Shown one piece after another: positions 1 through 5,641 of a DNA stretch of 5,641 bases. The stretch is taken from contig JAAERC010000914.1 in NCBI GenBank assembly GCA_024230695.1, positions 1-5,641 of the forward strand. Reading direction: 5' to 3'. Each line of letters opens with the position of its first letter. Position 1 is the stretch's first letter. Position numbers and translations under genes: made by a program. Below the pieces are notes generated by a model that made no database searches, had not been told where the DNA came from, and was given only the letters and a program-made list of their open reading frames with translations. This DNA is from Candidatus Zixiibacteriota bacterium. Lineage in GTDB: Bacteria; Zixibacteria; MSB-5A5; GN15; PGXB01.

Positions 1-1189
1 AATCAATAGTTTCATCAAATTGACCTAATCGGTATTTGAGAATTCCAATTTGATAATAGGCATCTTTTTCATAAGGATAATTGTCTATTAATTCCTGTAA
101 AATTTCTATTGCTTTGATAGCATCTCTGGAACGAATTGCGAATTTTGCGTTAATAAAATATTTTTCCATCTGTGTTGAATGTTCAGAATATTCAACCGCC
201 TTTTGAATTAATTTATAATCCTTTAAGTTTGATAAATAATAATAGGCCATCGCAAAAGTCGAATCATATTCAATCGCTTTTTCAAATCTCTCAACTGCCT
301 CAGCAAAGTAGGCTCTATTACTATAATCAACACCCTCAAGATAACATCGGTATGCATCTTGAGAATGTGTTGTCACATCGGCCACCATCCGATTTGAAGT
401 CTGCAGGATACTGGATTCAACCGGAATATCATTATTTATTAAAACCGAGAGACTGTCGGCCAGCGAAAATACTGAAGTTGTTTTTTCACCTGATATTTTT
501 TGGGTAGTAATAATATTTCCGGTGGCAATTTCAATAATTCTTGATGTTACAATAAAAAACGGCTCAGTCTGAAGAATATCTCCGGTAATCACCCATTTGG
601 CATTAATCTCTTTTGCAATCTTCAATGACAAATCATTGTCATAAATATTACTATCCTCAATGCCCAACCTCTTGGTAATATCAAATAGATGTCTATTTGA
701 GACAACCTGGAGTTCCTGCGACTCCGACAAATCAGTCATTATAAGATTGGCCACGATCTCACCAAATTTTTGTGAATTATCGACATCAACTAAAGTACTA
801 AATGGCATCACAATAAGTAGATTTTCGGCCGCAACAAGATCTTGTCTGGGACTGATTTCAATTTTCCAGGGTTGAAGAATCAAAATAACCAAAACTGCCG
901 CAACAGCGAGGGATGATCGAATCCATATCGGCCAACTATTTTTCTCGGCGATTGACTTATTTTCTTTTTTTTCTGACGTCTCAGATTCGGCTATCTGATG
1001 AATTGTATCACGGACTGATGAATCACACTGAATAAGCTGAGCAGATTTATTAAATTTTTTTGCCTTTTCAAAACAATAGTCACATTCCAAATGATGCATC
1101 TCGATAGCAGTCCGATCATCTTCGGAAAGCATCCCCAATTCATAGGCATACAACATCTTTTCAAAACGATTGTCTATACATCCGGCCAT
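1..1189 (-). CDS. Membrane anti-sigma factor: zinc-binding head, TM helix, TolB/FlgO-like domain and TPRs (partial, C-terminus off the left edge)
   Basis: The frame is open from ATG at 1189 to the window edge, giving at least 396 residues with no stop. The N-terminus carries H32-x3-C36-x2-C39, the signature of zinc-binding anti-sigma (ZAS) domains, and C4 could be the fourth ligand. A charged linker leads to one hydrophobic helix at about residues 87-106, so the head should be cytoplasmic and the rest outside the inner membrane. Residues about 123-255 resemble the TolB-N/FlgO-like alpha/beta domain found ahead of TPRs in kinase and cyclase fusions ('LLIVMPF', 'MTDL', 'WVITGDI', 'ATGNII'). TPR-like helices begin near residue 276. 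The ATG shares a base with the sigma factor stop (TAATG), and GGAG lies 10 nt upstream inside the sigma gene, so coupled translation is likely. By family precedent it should hold the upstream sigma factor inactive until an envelope signal arrives. Its ligand is unknown. The extracytoplasmic half closely matches that of the kinase protein at 3367-5641. Confidence 0.85.
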   Translation of the reverse strand, partial: MAGCIDNRFEKMLYAYELGMLSEDDRTAIEMHHLECDYCFEKAKKFNKSAQLIQCDSSVRDTIHQIAESETSEKKENKSIAEKNSWPIWIRSSLAVAAVLVILILQPWKIEISPRQDLVAAENLLIVMPFSTLVDVDNSQKFGEIVANLIMTDLSESQELQVVSNRHLFDITKRLGIEDSNIYDNDLSLKIAKEINAKWVITGDILQTEPFFIVTSRIIEIATGNIITTQKISGEKTTSVFSLADSLSVLINNDIPVESSILQTSNRMVADVTTHSQDAYRCYLEGVDYSNRAYFAEAVERFEKAIEYDSTFAMAYYYLSNLKDYKLIQKAVEYSEHSTQMEKYFINAKFAIRSRDAIKAIEILQELIDNYPYEKDAYYQIGILKYRLGQFDETID

Positions 1190-1728
1190 TATTTCACTTC
1201 TCCGGTTTCGAGACATTGTTCGAGCATCTTTCTGGCTCGATGTAATACAATATAAAACCCGTTACTTGATAATTTCAACCGTTCACAGATCTCTTTTGTT
1301 TTATAACCAAGATAATGTAAATCAATTATTCTGGCGTGACGACGATTGGCTTTACCAACTTTTTTCAAACAGCCAAGAAGTTTTGTCCGAAGAACCGGAT
1401 CAACATCGATTGTCTTACTGCCGACTTCACAAACATCTGCGACAGTAACAACCGTATCACCTCTTTGGCGCCTTTTCTTGATATAGTTTAATATCTTGTT
1501 ATCCAACACCTTATAGGCCCACGCCTGAAAACTTATCTCAAAGGAAATCGACTTATATTCTTTTGCAATCAGCATCAAAGCTTCCTGAGCCACTTCTTTT
1601 GCGTTCTCTTTGTCCCATATTCTGCGGTTCGCAAATTGTCCAAATCTTTCTAATAAATATAGAAATAATTTATCCTCCGCCTTTTTATCGCCGGTTTCCG
1701 CATTTTTATATAAATCGTTTAAATTCAT
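1189..1728 (-). CDS. ECF-type RNA polymerase sigma factor (sigma-70 family)
   Basis: This 179-residue protein has the normal length and two-domain layout of an extracytoplasmic-function sigma factor. Region 2 spans about residues 20-86, with 'AKEVAQEALMLIAKEY' and 'FQAWAYKVLDNKILNYIKKRR' matching the -10 recognition and core-binding helices. Region 4 spans about residues 115-172, with a helix-turn-helix around 142-166 ('YKTKEICERLKLS', then 'LHRARKMLEQCL') that would read the -35 element. There is no region 1.1 or region 3. I start it at ATG 1728 because 'MNLNDLYKNAETGDKKA' is a typical family N-terminus. The frame is open upstream to 1857, but that extension is hydrophobic, unlike the family, and has no ribosome site. 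A GGCGGA sits only 2 nt before the ATG, so the ribosome site is weak. The stop overlaps the start of the anti-sigma gene, its likely regulator. ECF factors often activate their own operon, but that is not shown here. Confidence 0.9.
   Translation of the reverse strand: MNLNDLYKNAETGDKKAEDKLFLYLLERFGQFANRRIWDKENAKEVAQEALMLIAKEYKSISFEISFQAWAYKVLDNKILNYIKKRRQRGDTVVTVADVCEVGSKTIDVDPVLRTKLLGCLKKVGKANRRHARIIDLHYLGYKTKEICERLKLSSNGFYIVLHRARKMLEQCLETGEVK
1200..1203 (-). promoter_or_regulatory. Ribosome binding site of the anti-sigma gene, inside the sigma gene
   Basis: GGAG on the minus strand lies 10 nt before ATG 1189, within the last codons of the sigma factor gene. With the TAATG stop/start overlap it supports the chosen start and coupled translation of the pair. 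Confidence 0.5.
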
Positions 1729-1758
1729 TTTCCGCCGTGACAATAATAAATCTACTCC

Positions 1759-1786
1759 AATATATGAAGCTTTTAGTGTGATGCAA
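1759..1786 (-). promoter_or_regulatory. Candidate promoter of the sigma/anti-sigma operon
   Basis: On the minus strand, TTGCAT (1786-1781) and TATATT (1764-1759) are separated by 16 bp. The -10 matches the housekeeping consensus at five of six bases, but the -35 matches at only three. The predicted transcript start is near 1752, giving a leader of about 24 nt before ATG 1728. In AT-rich DNA such matches occur by chance, so this is a weak call. Confidence 0.3.
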
Positions 1787-1902
1787 GTGGTGAATTGTTT
1801 CATAACTAAACATTTTTTCAAACTCGATGAAAGAAATAATAGAAACAGGAACCACAAACATCAGAGAGCAAATAACAAGCAATTAATTTGGAATAAAATC
1901 AT

Positions 1903-1908
1903 AGGAGG
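1903..1908 (+). promoter_or_regulatory. Strong Shine-Dalgarno (AGGAGG) of the secreted-protein gene
   Basis: AGGAGG ends 4 nt before ATG 1913. It fixes the start of the plus-strand gene at 1913, where a signal peptide begins, and excludes the in-frame ATG 303 bases upstream. Confidence 0.85.
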
Positions 1909-1912
1909 AATA

Positions 1913-3301
1913 ATGACAAAAACAATTTTAACAACAATGCTGGTAATCATTCTTGCAGTTTCGGTGAGTGGACAAAATCTTCTCGATTTACCTGAAAGTG
2001 CCGCCTTTGACGCTCTCAATAATCGTTATCTGGTTTCAAATGCCGGAGATGGCGCGATCATCCAAATTGAAGCAGATTTTGTAACACAAAGTTACTTCCA
2101 GCCCAGCTTGGGTGAATTTTCACTGGGAAATGTCATTACAGGCGATGTCTTCTATACGTCGGTTGAAGGAAAATATATAAAGGGCTTTGATTTGACAACA
2201 GATCAGTTGGTGATGGATATGACTATTATGGGTGCTGGAAATCTGGACGGTATGACTGCCGATAATTCCGGGAATCTATATGTTGTCGAGACTGCTCGAG
2301 GAATGATCTTTAAAATTGAGATCAGTACTCAGACATATTCAACATTTACAACCGGATTAGGCGTTTCTCCTCAGGACCTGTTTTATGATGAGACCAATGA
2401 TCGGATCCTAGTTTGTAAGTACACGGCCGACCCATCTGCGATTTACTCGATTAACATGACTGATGGCATAAAAACTTTGGTTGCCACATCAGCAATTGGC
2501 CGATTTGACGGCATAACTATGGATGATCAGGGAAATACATATTTGGCCTCACATCTGAGCGGCGGTGGAATCTATAAATATGGGCCTGCCTTTACGGAAC
2601 CACCTGAATTGATTGCTAATTATCAGATCGAGCCGGCTGGACCCGATTTTAATATTCGAGACAACATTTTGGCCATTCCGAATTTTTCTGGGGCCAGAGT
2701 TGATTTCTTATCATTTAATGATGTTGATGAAGATGGTATTCTTGATTATCAAGATAATTGTCCCAACACTTCAAATTCGGGACAAGAAGACGACGATGGT
2801 GACGGTAATGGTGACGTTTGCGATCTTTGTCCCGGTTTTAATGACAATCTTGATGACGATGGCGATACTGTTCCCAATGATTGCGATGTCTGCCCCGGAT
2901 TTGACGATTTAACAGATACCGATGAGGACGGGCTGGCAGATGGTTGCGATAATTGTCCCAATGATTCAAATTTCGGGCAGGAGGATGGCGACGTCGATGA
3001 AATTGGCGACATTTGTGATAATTGTCCTGAACATTTTAATCCCGGGCAAGAAGACATTAATGGTAATAATGTGGGTGATGTATGTGATTATACCTGCGGT
3101 GATATCGACGGTACACCCGAGATAAATATTCTTGATATAGTCTTTTTGATAAATAATGTTTACAAGGCAGGACCCGACCCGGATCCTTTAGAATCGGCCG
3201 ATGTTAACCATGATTATTTAGTCAATATTCTCGATATTGTTTTGCTGATAAATAATATCTATAAAGACGGCCCCGCCCCGGAATGTGTGGTTTGGATATA
3301 A
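1913..3301 (+). CDS. Secreted beta-propeller protein with thrombospondin type 3 repeats and a C-terminal dockerin-like domain
   Basis: This is a 462-residue exported protein. Residues 1-20 form a Sec signal peptide: K3, a hydrophobic core at about 5-16, and probable cleavage after VSG20. There is no lipobox cysteine. Residues about 25-265 contain propeller-like blades of the SMP-30/NHL type, for example 'SAAFDALNNRYLVSN' (29-43), 'LDGMTADNSGNLYVVE' (111-126), 'PQDLFYDETNDRILV' (153-167) and 'FDGITMDDQGNTYLA' (198-212). Residues 270-392 hold thrombospondin type 3 calcium repeats (DVDEDG at 270-275, then five Cys/Asp-rich units). Residues 395-458 are dockerin-like, with two EF-hand-type segments 33 residues apart, framed by C395 and C458. 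No catalytic residues are recognisable, so an enzymatic role is not claimed; a surface or extracellular binding protein is likeliest. It is divergent from the sigma operon and convergent with the kinase gene, with its own terminator, so it is probably monocistronic. Confidence 0.85.
   Translation: MTKTILTTMLVIILAVSVSGQNLLDLPESAAFDALNNRYLVSNAGDGAIIQIEADFVTQSYFQPSLGEFSLGNVITGDVFYTSVEGKYIKGFDLTTDQLVMDMTIMGAGNLDGMTADNSGNLYVVETARGMIFKIEISTQTYSTFTTGLGVSPQDLFYDETNDRILVCKYTADPSAIYSINMTDGIKTLVATSAIGRFDGITMDDQGNTYLASHLSGGGIYKYGPAFTEPPELIANYQIEPAGPDFNIRDNILAIPNFSGARVDFLSFNDVDEDGILDYQDNCPNTSNSGQEDDDGDGNGDVCDLCPGFNDNLDDDGDTVPNDCDVCPGFDDLTDTDEDGLADGCDNCPNDSNFGQEDGDVDEIGDICDNCPEHFNPGQEDINGNNVGDVCDYTCGDIDGTPEINILDIVFLINNVYKAGPDPDPLESADVNHDYLVNILDIVLLINNIYKDGPAPECVVWI
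2753..3088 (+). repeat. Tandem thrombospondin type 3 coding repeats (five units)
   Basis: Related units begin at GAT codons 2753, 2822, 2885, 2948 and 3017, and the next 'D' boundary is at 3086. The unit lengths are 69, 63, 63, 69 and 69 bases (23, 21, 21, 23 and 23 residues). Units 1, 4 and 5 start with GATAATTGTCC (D-N-C-P) and contain a 'GQED' turn. Units 2 and 3 start with D-x-C-P-G-F and lack that turn. In known thrombospondins such repeats bind calcium through their aspartates and are stabilised by disulfides. Here they form a rigid acidic stalk between the propeller and the dockerin-like end. Confidence 0.8.
3098..3289 (+). other. Dockerin-like domain region (two EF-hand-type segments)
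   Basis: The two segments share 'NILDIV.LINN.YK.GP.P' at residues 405 and 438. The second calcium loop, D430-x-N432-x-D434 with D441, keeps the usual ligand positions but has H and Y where glycines are usual. The first loop, D397-x-D399 with D408, has T401 and P402 in place of the expected D and G, so its calcium binding may be weakened. Dockerins normally dock on cohesin modules; no cohesin is encoded in this window. Confidence 0.7.
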
Positions 3302-3319
3302 AATCCCTATCTCTTGAAC

Positions 3320-3357
3320 AATATGGGACAGATTTTTTAGAATATCTGTCCCATATT
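3320..3357 (+). terminator. Perfect 14-bp hairpin terminator between convergent genes
   Basis: AATATGGGACAGAT (3320-3333) pairs perfectly with ATCTGTCCCATATT (3344-3357) across a 10-base loop. The TTTTATTTAT that overlaps and follows it on the plus strand fits a factor-independent terminator for the secreted-protein gene, which stops 18 bases earlier. It also sits just past the kinase gene's stop on the other strand. There the following bases are not T-rich, so termination in that direction is less certain. Confidence 0.85.
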
Positions 3358-3366
3358 TTATTTATC

Positions 3367-5641
3367 TTATGATGACAATCGTGCCAGTCGCTGGCGGGTA
3401 TCTTTTATCATATCAAACTCTAAATCAGTATTGTTCCAGTATTTCAGGACTTCCTCGTAGTTTGCTATCGCCTCTGGAATATATCCCAGCGCCTCATTAG
3501 CAATACCCATATAATAGTTGCTGAAAAGGAAATAAACTGCTTGAGTCGTCTCATCAACACCTGAATTATTTCGTCCCAGCATGGCCAGACCATCTTCATA
3601 TCGCCCGGATAAAACCATTAGCTTTCCCAAACGCTCGCGATTATCGGCATCGTCGGAACCATAATCTTCAGCCAGTTTTTGGCCTATTTCAATTTTTTTA
3701 TTAGTATCAGCAACGACGCAGGCGTTGAACCTTGCCTCTATCAAATCGGCTAAGCCCCAAAGTTCCTGTGGCAAGTTGGCCTTAAGTTTCTCGACCCCTG
3801 TTTCTAACATTGGACGAGTTATCGCCTCATTAGAGGCGTCATGTCTTATTAAAAAGAGAGGGTAACTCAGAGATAGAAATCGGTTGGCCCATTTGTATCC
3901 ATTTTCGGCATATGCCATGGCACTATCCACAAGACCAAACTTATATAAATGTCGAGCTATTCTGCTTGACCCAAGACTAATCCGCATACTGTCGTTTGTT
4001 AGGTAAGATTGCTCAAGTGCCTGCTTTTGAAAATCTATACCCTCCAAAAAACGACCCTTCCAGAAAGCCAGATTAGCCAGATGATTGTAATAGCCAATCA
4101 TTACATATGGGTCATCGTCATGTCTTTGCAAAATAAGGTCAACCATAAGCATAGCCTTATCGAAATTCCTTTTAAGAATATTCGACGATATAATATTGGT
4201 AGGTGCCACCATATCGTCGGGGAATTTTTCCAGCAATTCTTCGCTGATCCTTATGGCATCATCATGAAGCGCTTGAGCATGGTACAATGTTATCAGCGAT
4301 TGATACGGCTCAGGTATATTCGGATAATAATTTTTCATTTTAAGAGCGTATTCAATTGCTTTTTGGTGTTCATCCATCGCTTCATAAAGCTCAATATACA
4401 TCGATAGGGCCAGCAAATACTGAGGATCAAGCATCATAACCGTATCAAGCTGAGCTAAAGCGGATACTTCGTCTTTTTTTAGAACGGATAACAAAATAGC
4501 ATAAAAGGTTCGACCCTCTTTGTCATCGGGGTAGTTGGCAACAAAGGATTGATTTTTCACGACAGCGTCATCATATTTAACATCGAGCCACAGGTTGATA
4601 TATATGTCCAGTAAACTTCGTTCTTTTATTGGAAGTTTATCCTGATATTGTTGCGCTTGCGCAAAATAGGCAACACCCTGCTGTCCACGATTCTGTAAGG
4701 AATAACCCATTCCTATCCGCATATATGGAAGTGCAAAAGTCGAGTCGATTTCAATTGCCTTTTCAAATTCAATTTTGGCTTCGTCAAAGCGACTCCGATT
4801 AAAATTCTCCATTCCGATGATATAATATTTATACGCTTCTGGCGATGATGAGGTAATAGCTGAGACATCAACATTGTTGGCCATCATGTCTTTTGAATTT
4901 AATGATAAGGCAATTTTGCTGGTCAGGCTGTCAACTAGTACAAATGGATCCTCACCAACAACTTTTTCACCAAATAATATTTCGCCTGATTCAACATCTT
5001 CTAATCTGGCATCAATCCTGATTTTATCGCCCATCTTATAATATGAACCGGAAAGAACAGTGGATGCACCAAGTGACCGGGCCGCCTCAATACAATCCTG
5101 ATGACGTGGTTTTTCCTCGGTCCTATCGGGTAGACAATCCAAAACACGATTCCGACTGATAACTTTGCCACCGCCGCTTTGGGCCAGATCGGTCATCATG
5201 ATTTCTGGTAATCCTGCTGTCAACCAGTCAAGTTCCGGGTCACCGGTTTTATTTTCAAATCCAAGAATCGCCAAAGCATCTTCTTTGGCTTGAAGTCCGC
5301 TAGATACGGTTACTGTGGCATTGTCCATGATCGCAAAAATCAAGGCAATAATCGTGATCAATCCAATAAATGAAGAAATGACTTTCGTTTTAAGGCTCAT
5401 CCCTTTCTTTTTCCTGTAAGCTTCCATTTCAATCGAGCGGGTATCAGTGATACCACTTTCAAACTGCCGCCGAAGTGTCCGTAGATCAACCACGAGGTCA
5501 CGGGAATCCTGATATCTATCATCCGAGCTTTTTTGAAGACATTTGTCAATAATTCTTTCTAATTCAGGGGGAAGCGTTTCATTTTTATCTCGAATTGGAG
5601 TATGCCTTGATTCCAAAATTTTGGCGATAGTTGAAACTCTA
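3367..5641 (-). CDS. Transmembrane Ser/Thr protein kinase with extracytoplasmic TolB/FlgO-like domain and TPR array (partial, N-terminus off the right edge)
   Basis: The last 757 residues are visible, and the frame stays open to the window edge. Counting from the codon at 5616, residues 16-51 ('PPELERIIDKCLQKSSDDRYQ', then 'DLVVDLRTLRR') match the final helices of eukaryotic-like Ser/Thr kinases, including the conserved arginine of subdomain XI (R34). The catalytic and ATP-binding motifs would lie beyond the window, so activity cannot be judged. A membrane helix follows at about 79-97. Residues about 114-240 form a TolB-N/FlgO-like alpha/beta domain ('LAILGFENKTGDPELDWL', 'MMTDLAQS', 'ASTVLSGSY', 'VESGEILFGE'). 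TPR helices run from about 258 to the C-terminus. The kinase head should be cytoplasmic and the TPR part outside, suggesting a sensor, though the signal is unknown. The gene converges on the secreted-protein gene, and its promoter lies outside the window. The extracytoplasmic part resembles that of the anti-sigma protein at 1-1189. Confidence 0.88.
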   Translation of the reverse strand, partial: RVSTIAKILESRHTPIRDKNETLPPELERIIDKCLQKSSDDRYQDSRDLVVDLRTLRRQFESGITDTRSIEMEAYRKKKGMSLKTKVISSFIGLITIIALIFAIMDNATVTVSSGLQAKEDALAILGFENKTGDPELDWLTAGLPEIMMTDLAQSGGGKVISRNRVLDCLPDRTEEKPRHQDCIEAARSLGASTVLSGSYYKMGDKIRIDARLEDVESGEILFGEKVVGEDPFVLVDSLTSKIALSLNSKDMMANNVDVSAITSSSPEAYKYYIIGMENFNRSRFDEAKIEFEKAIEIDSTFALPYMRIGMGYSLQNRGQQGVAYFAQAQQYQDKLPIKERSLLDIYINLWLDVKYDDAVVKNQSFVANYPDDKEGRTFYAILLSVLKKDEVSALAQLDTVMMLDPQYLLALSMYIELYEAMDEHQKAIEYALKMKNYYPNIPEPYQSLITLYHAQALHDDAIRISEELLEKFPDDMVAPTNIISSNILKRNFDKAMLMVDLILQRHDDDPYVMIGYYNHLANLAFWKGRFLEGIDFQKQALEQSYLTNDSMRISLGSSRIARHLYKFGLVDSAMAYAENGYKWANRFLSLSYPLFLIRHDASNEAITRPMLETGVEKLKANLPQELWGLADLIEARFNACVVADTNKKIEIGQKLAEDYGSDDADNRERLGKLMVLSGRYEDGLAMLGRNNSGVDETTQAVYFLFSNYYMGIANEALGYIPEAIANYEEVLKYWNNTDLEFDMIKDTRQRLARLSS

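Larger units (their letters stand above)
1729..1912. promoter_or_regulatory. Divergent intergenic region between the sigma operon and the secreted-protein gene
   Basis: These 184 bp separate two genes transcribed away from each other, so promoters for both directions should lie here. Frames of both genes extend into it without a stop, but the encoded extensions do not resemble their families. The region is AT-rich. I see one candidate minus-strand promoter (1759-1786) and a GGAACC on the plus strand at 1848-1853. No convincing inverted-repeat operator, riboswitch or small RNA is visible. Confidence 0.6.

Noticed and set aside
172..507. Plus-strand open frame opposite the anti-sigma gene
   Set aside because: It has no family-like features and no ribosome site, and the minus strand holds a continuous, recognisable protein across the whole stretch.
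1729..1857. N-terminal extension of the sigma factor (43 residues beginning MWFLFLLFL)
   Set aside because: The hydrophobic extension is unlike ECF sigma factors. The family-like N-terminus begins at ATG 1728, and no ribosome site supports the upstream starts.
1894..1899. TAAAAT as a -10 element for the plus-strand gene
   Set aside because: Transcription would begin at about the ribosome site, and there is no -35 match at the right distance (AATAAC at 1871-1876).
1610..1912. In-frame upstream extension of the secreted-protein gene beginning at an ATG at 1610
   Set aside because: It lies mostly antisense to the sigma factor gene, would bury the signal peptide 101 residues inside the protein, and has no ribosome site. 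ATG 1913 has AGGAGG at the right distance.
2749..3057. Minus-strand frame rich in Ser, Pro and Gln opposite the calcium repeats
   Set aside because: It is the reverse-complement shadow of GAT/GAC-rich repeat codons, and its periodicity is inherited from the real gene.
4009..4407. Plus-strand open frame opposite the TPR region of the kinase gene
   Set aside because: It lies wholly within the well-supported minus-strand TPR coding region and has no recognisable domain or start signal.
5614..5616. TTG at 5616 as the start of the kinase/TPR gene
   Set aside because: The frame stays open to the window edge, and the residues just upstream and downstream read as the C-terminal part of a kinase domain, so the true start lies outside the window.

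Overview
The window looks like a chromosomal segment from an uncultured or environmental bacterium of moderate-to-low GC, most like the FCB side of the tree and in particular Zixibacteria-type genomes. This is inferred from protein style, not from a marker gene. The pointers are a secreted protein ending in a dockerin-like pair of 'NILDIV.LINN.YK.GP.P' segments framed by cysteines, thrombospondin type 3 calcium repeats, and a Ser/Thr kinase fused through one membrane helix to a TolB/FlgO-like domain and many TPRs. No RNA gene, mobile element, CRISPR array or phage gene is visible.

Layout. Positions 1-1728 (minus strand) hold a two-gene signalling operon: an ECF-type sigma factor (1728 to 1189) followed, with a one-base TAATG overlap, by a membrane anti-sigma factor (1189 leftward, running off the left edge). 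The anti-sigma protein has an N-terminal zinc-binding HxxxCxxC motif, one transmembrane helix, an extracytoplasmic alpha/beta domain and TPRs. A 184-bp divergent intergenic region (1729-1912) separates this operon from a plus-strand gene (1913-3301) for a secreted protein with a signal peptide, a beta-propeller, five thrombospondin type 3 repeats and a C-terminal dockerin-like domain. A perfect 14-bp hairpin (3320-3357) ends that gene. Converging on it from the right is a minus-strand gene (3367 to beyond 5641) whose visible part is the C-terminal end of a Ser/Thr kinase domain, a transmembrane helix, an alpha/beta domain and a long TPR array.

The main observation is that the anti-sigma factor and the kinase carry clearly related extracytoplasmic halves. 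A gapless 38-residue stretch has 21 identities, and the same order of membrane helix, short linker, alpha/beta domain and TPRs is kept. Their cytoplasmic heads are unrelated: a zinc anti-sigma domain versus a kinase. This suggests that one sensory module has been attached to two signalling outputs in the same neighbourhood. The secreted calcium-repeat protein between them is a candidate target or partner, but only its position supports that.
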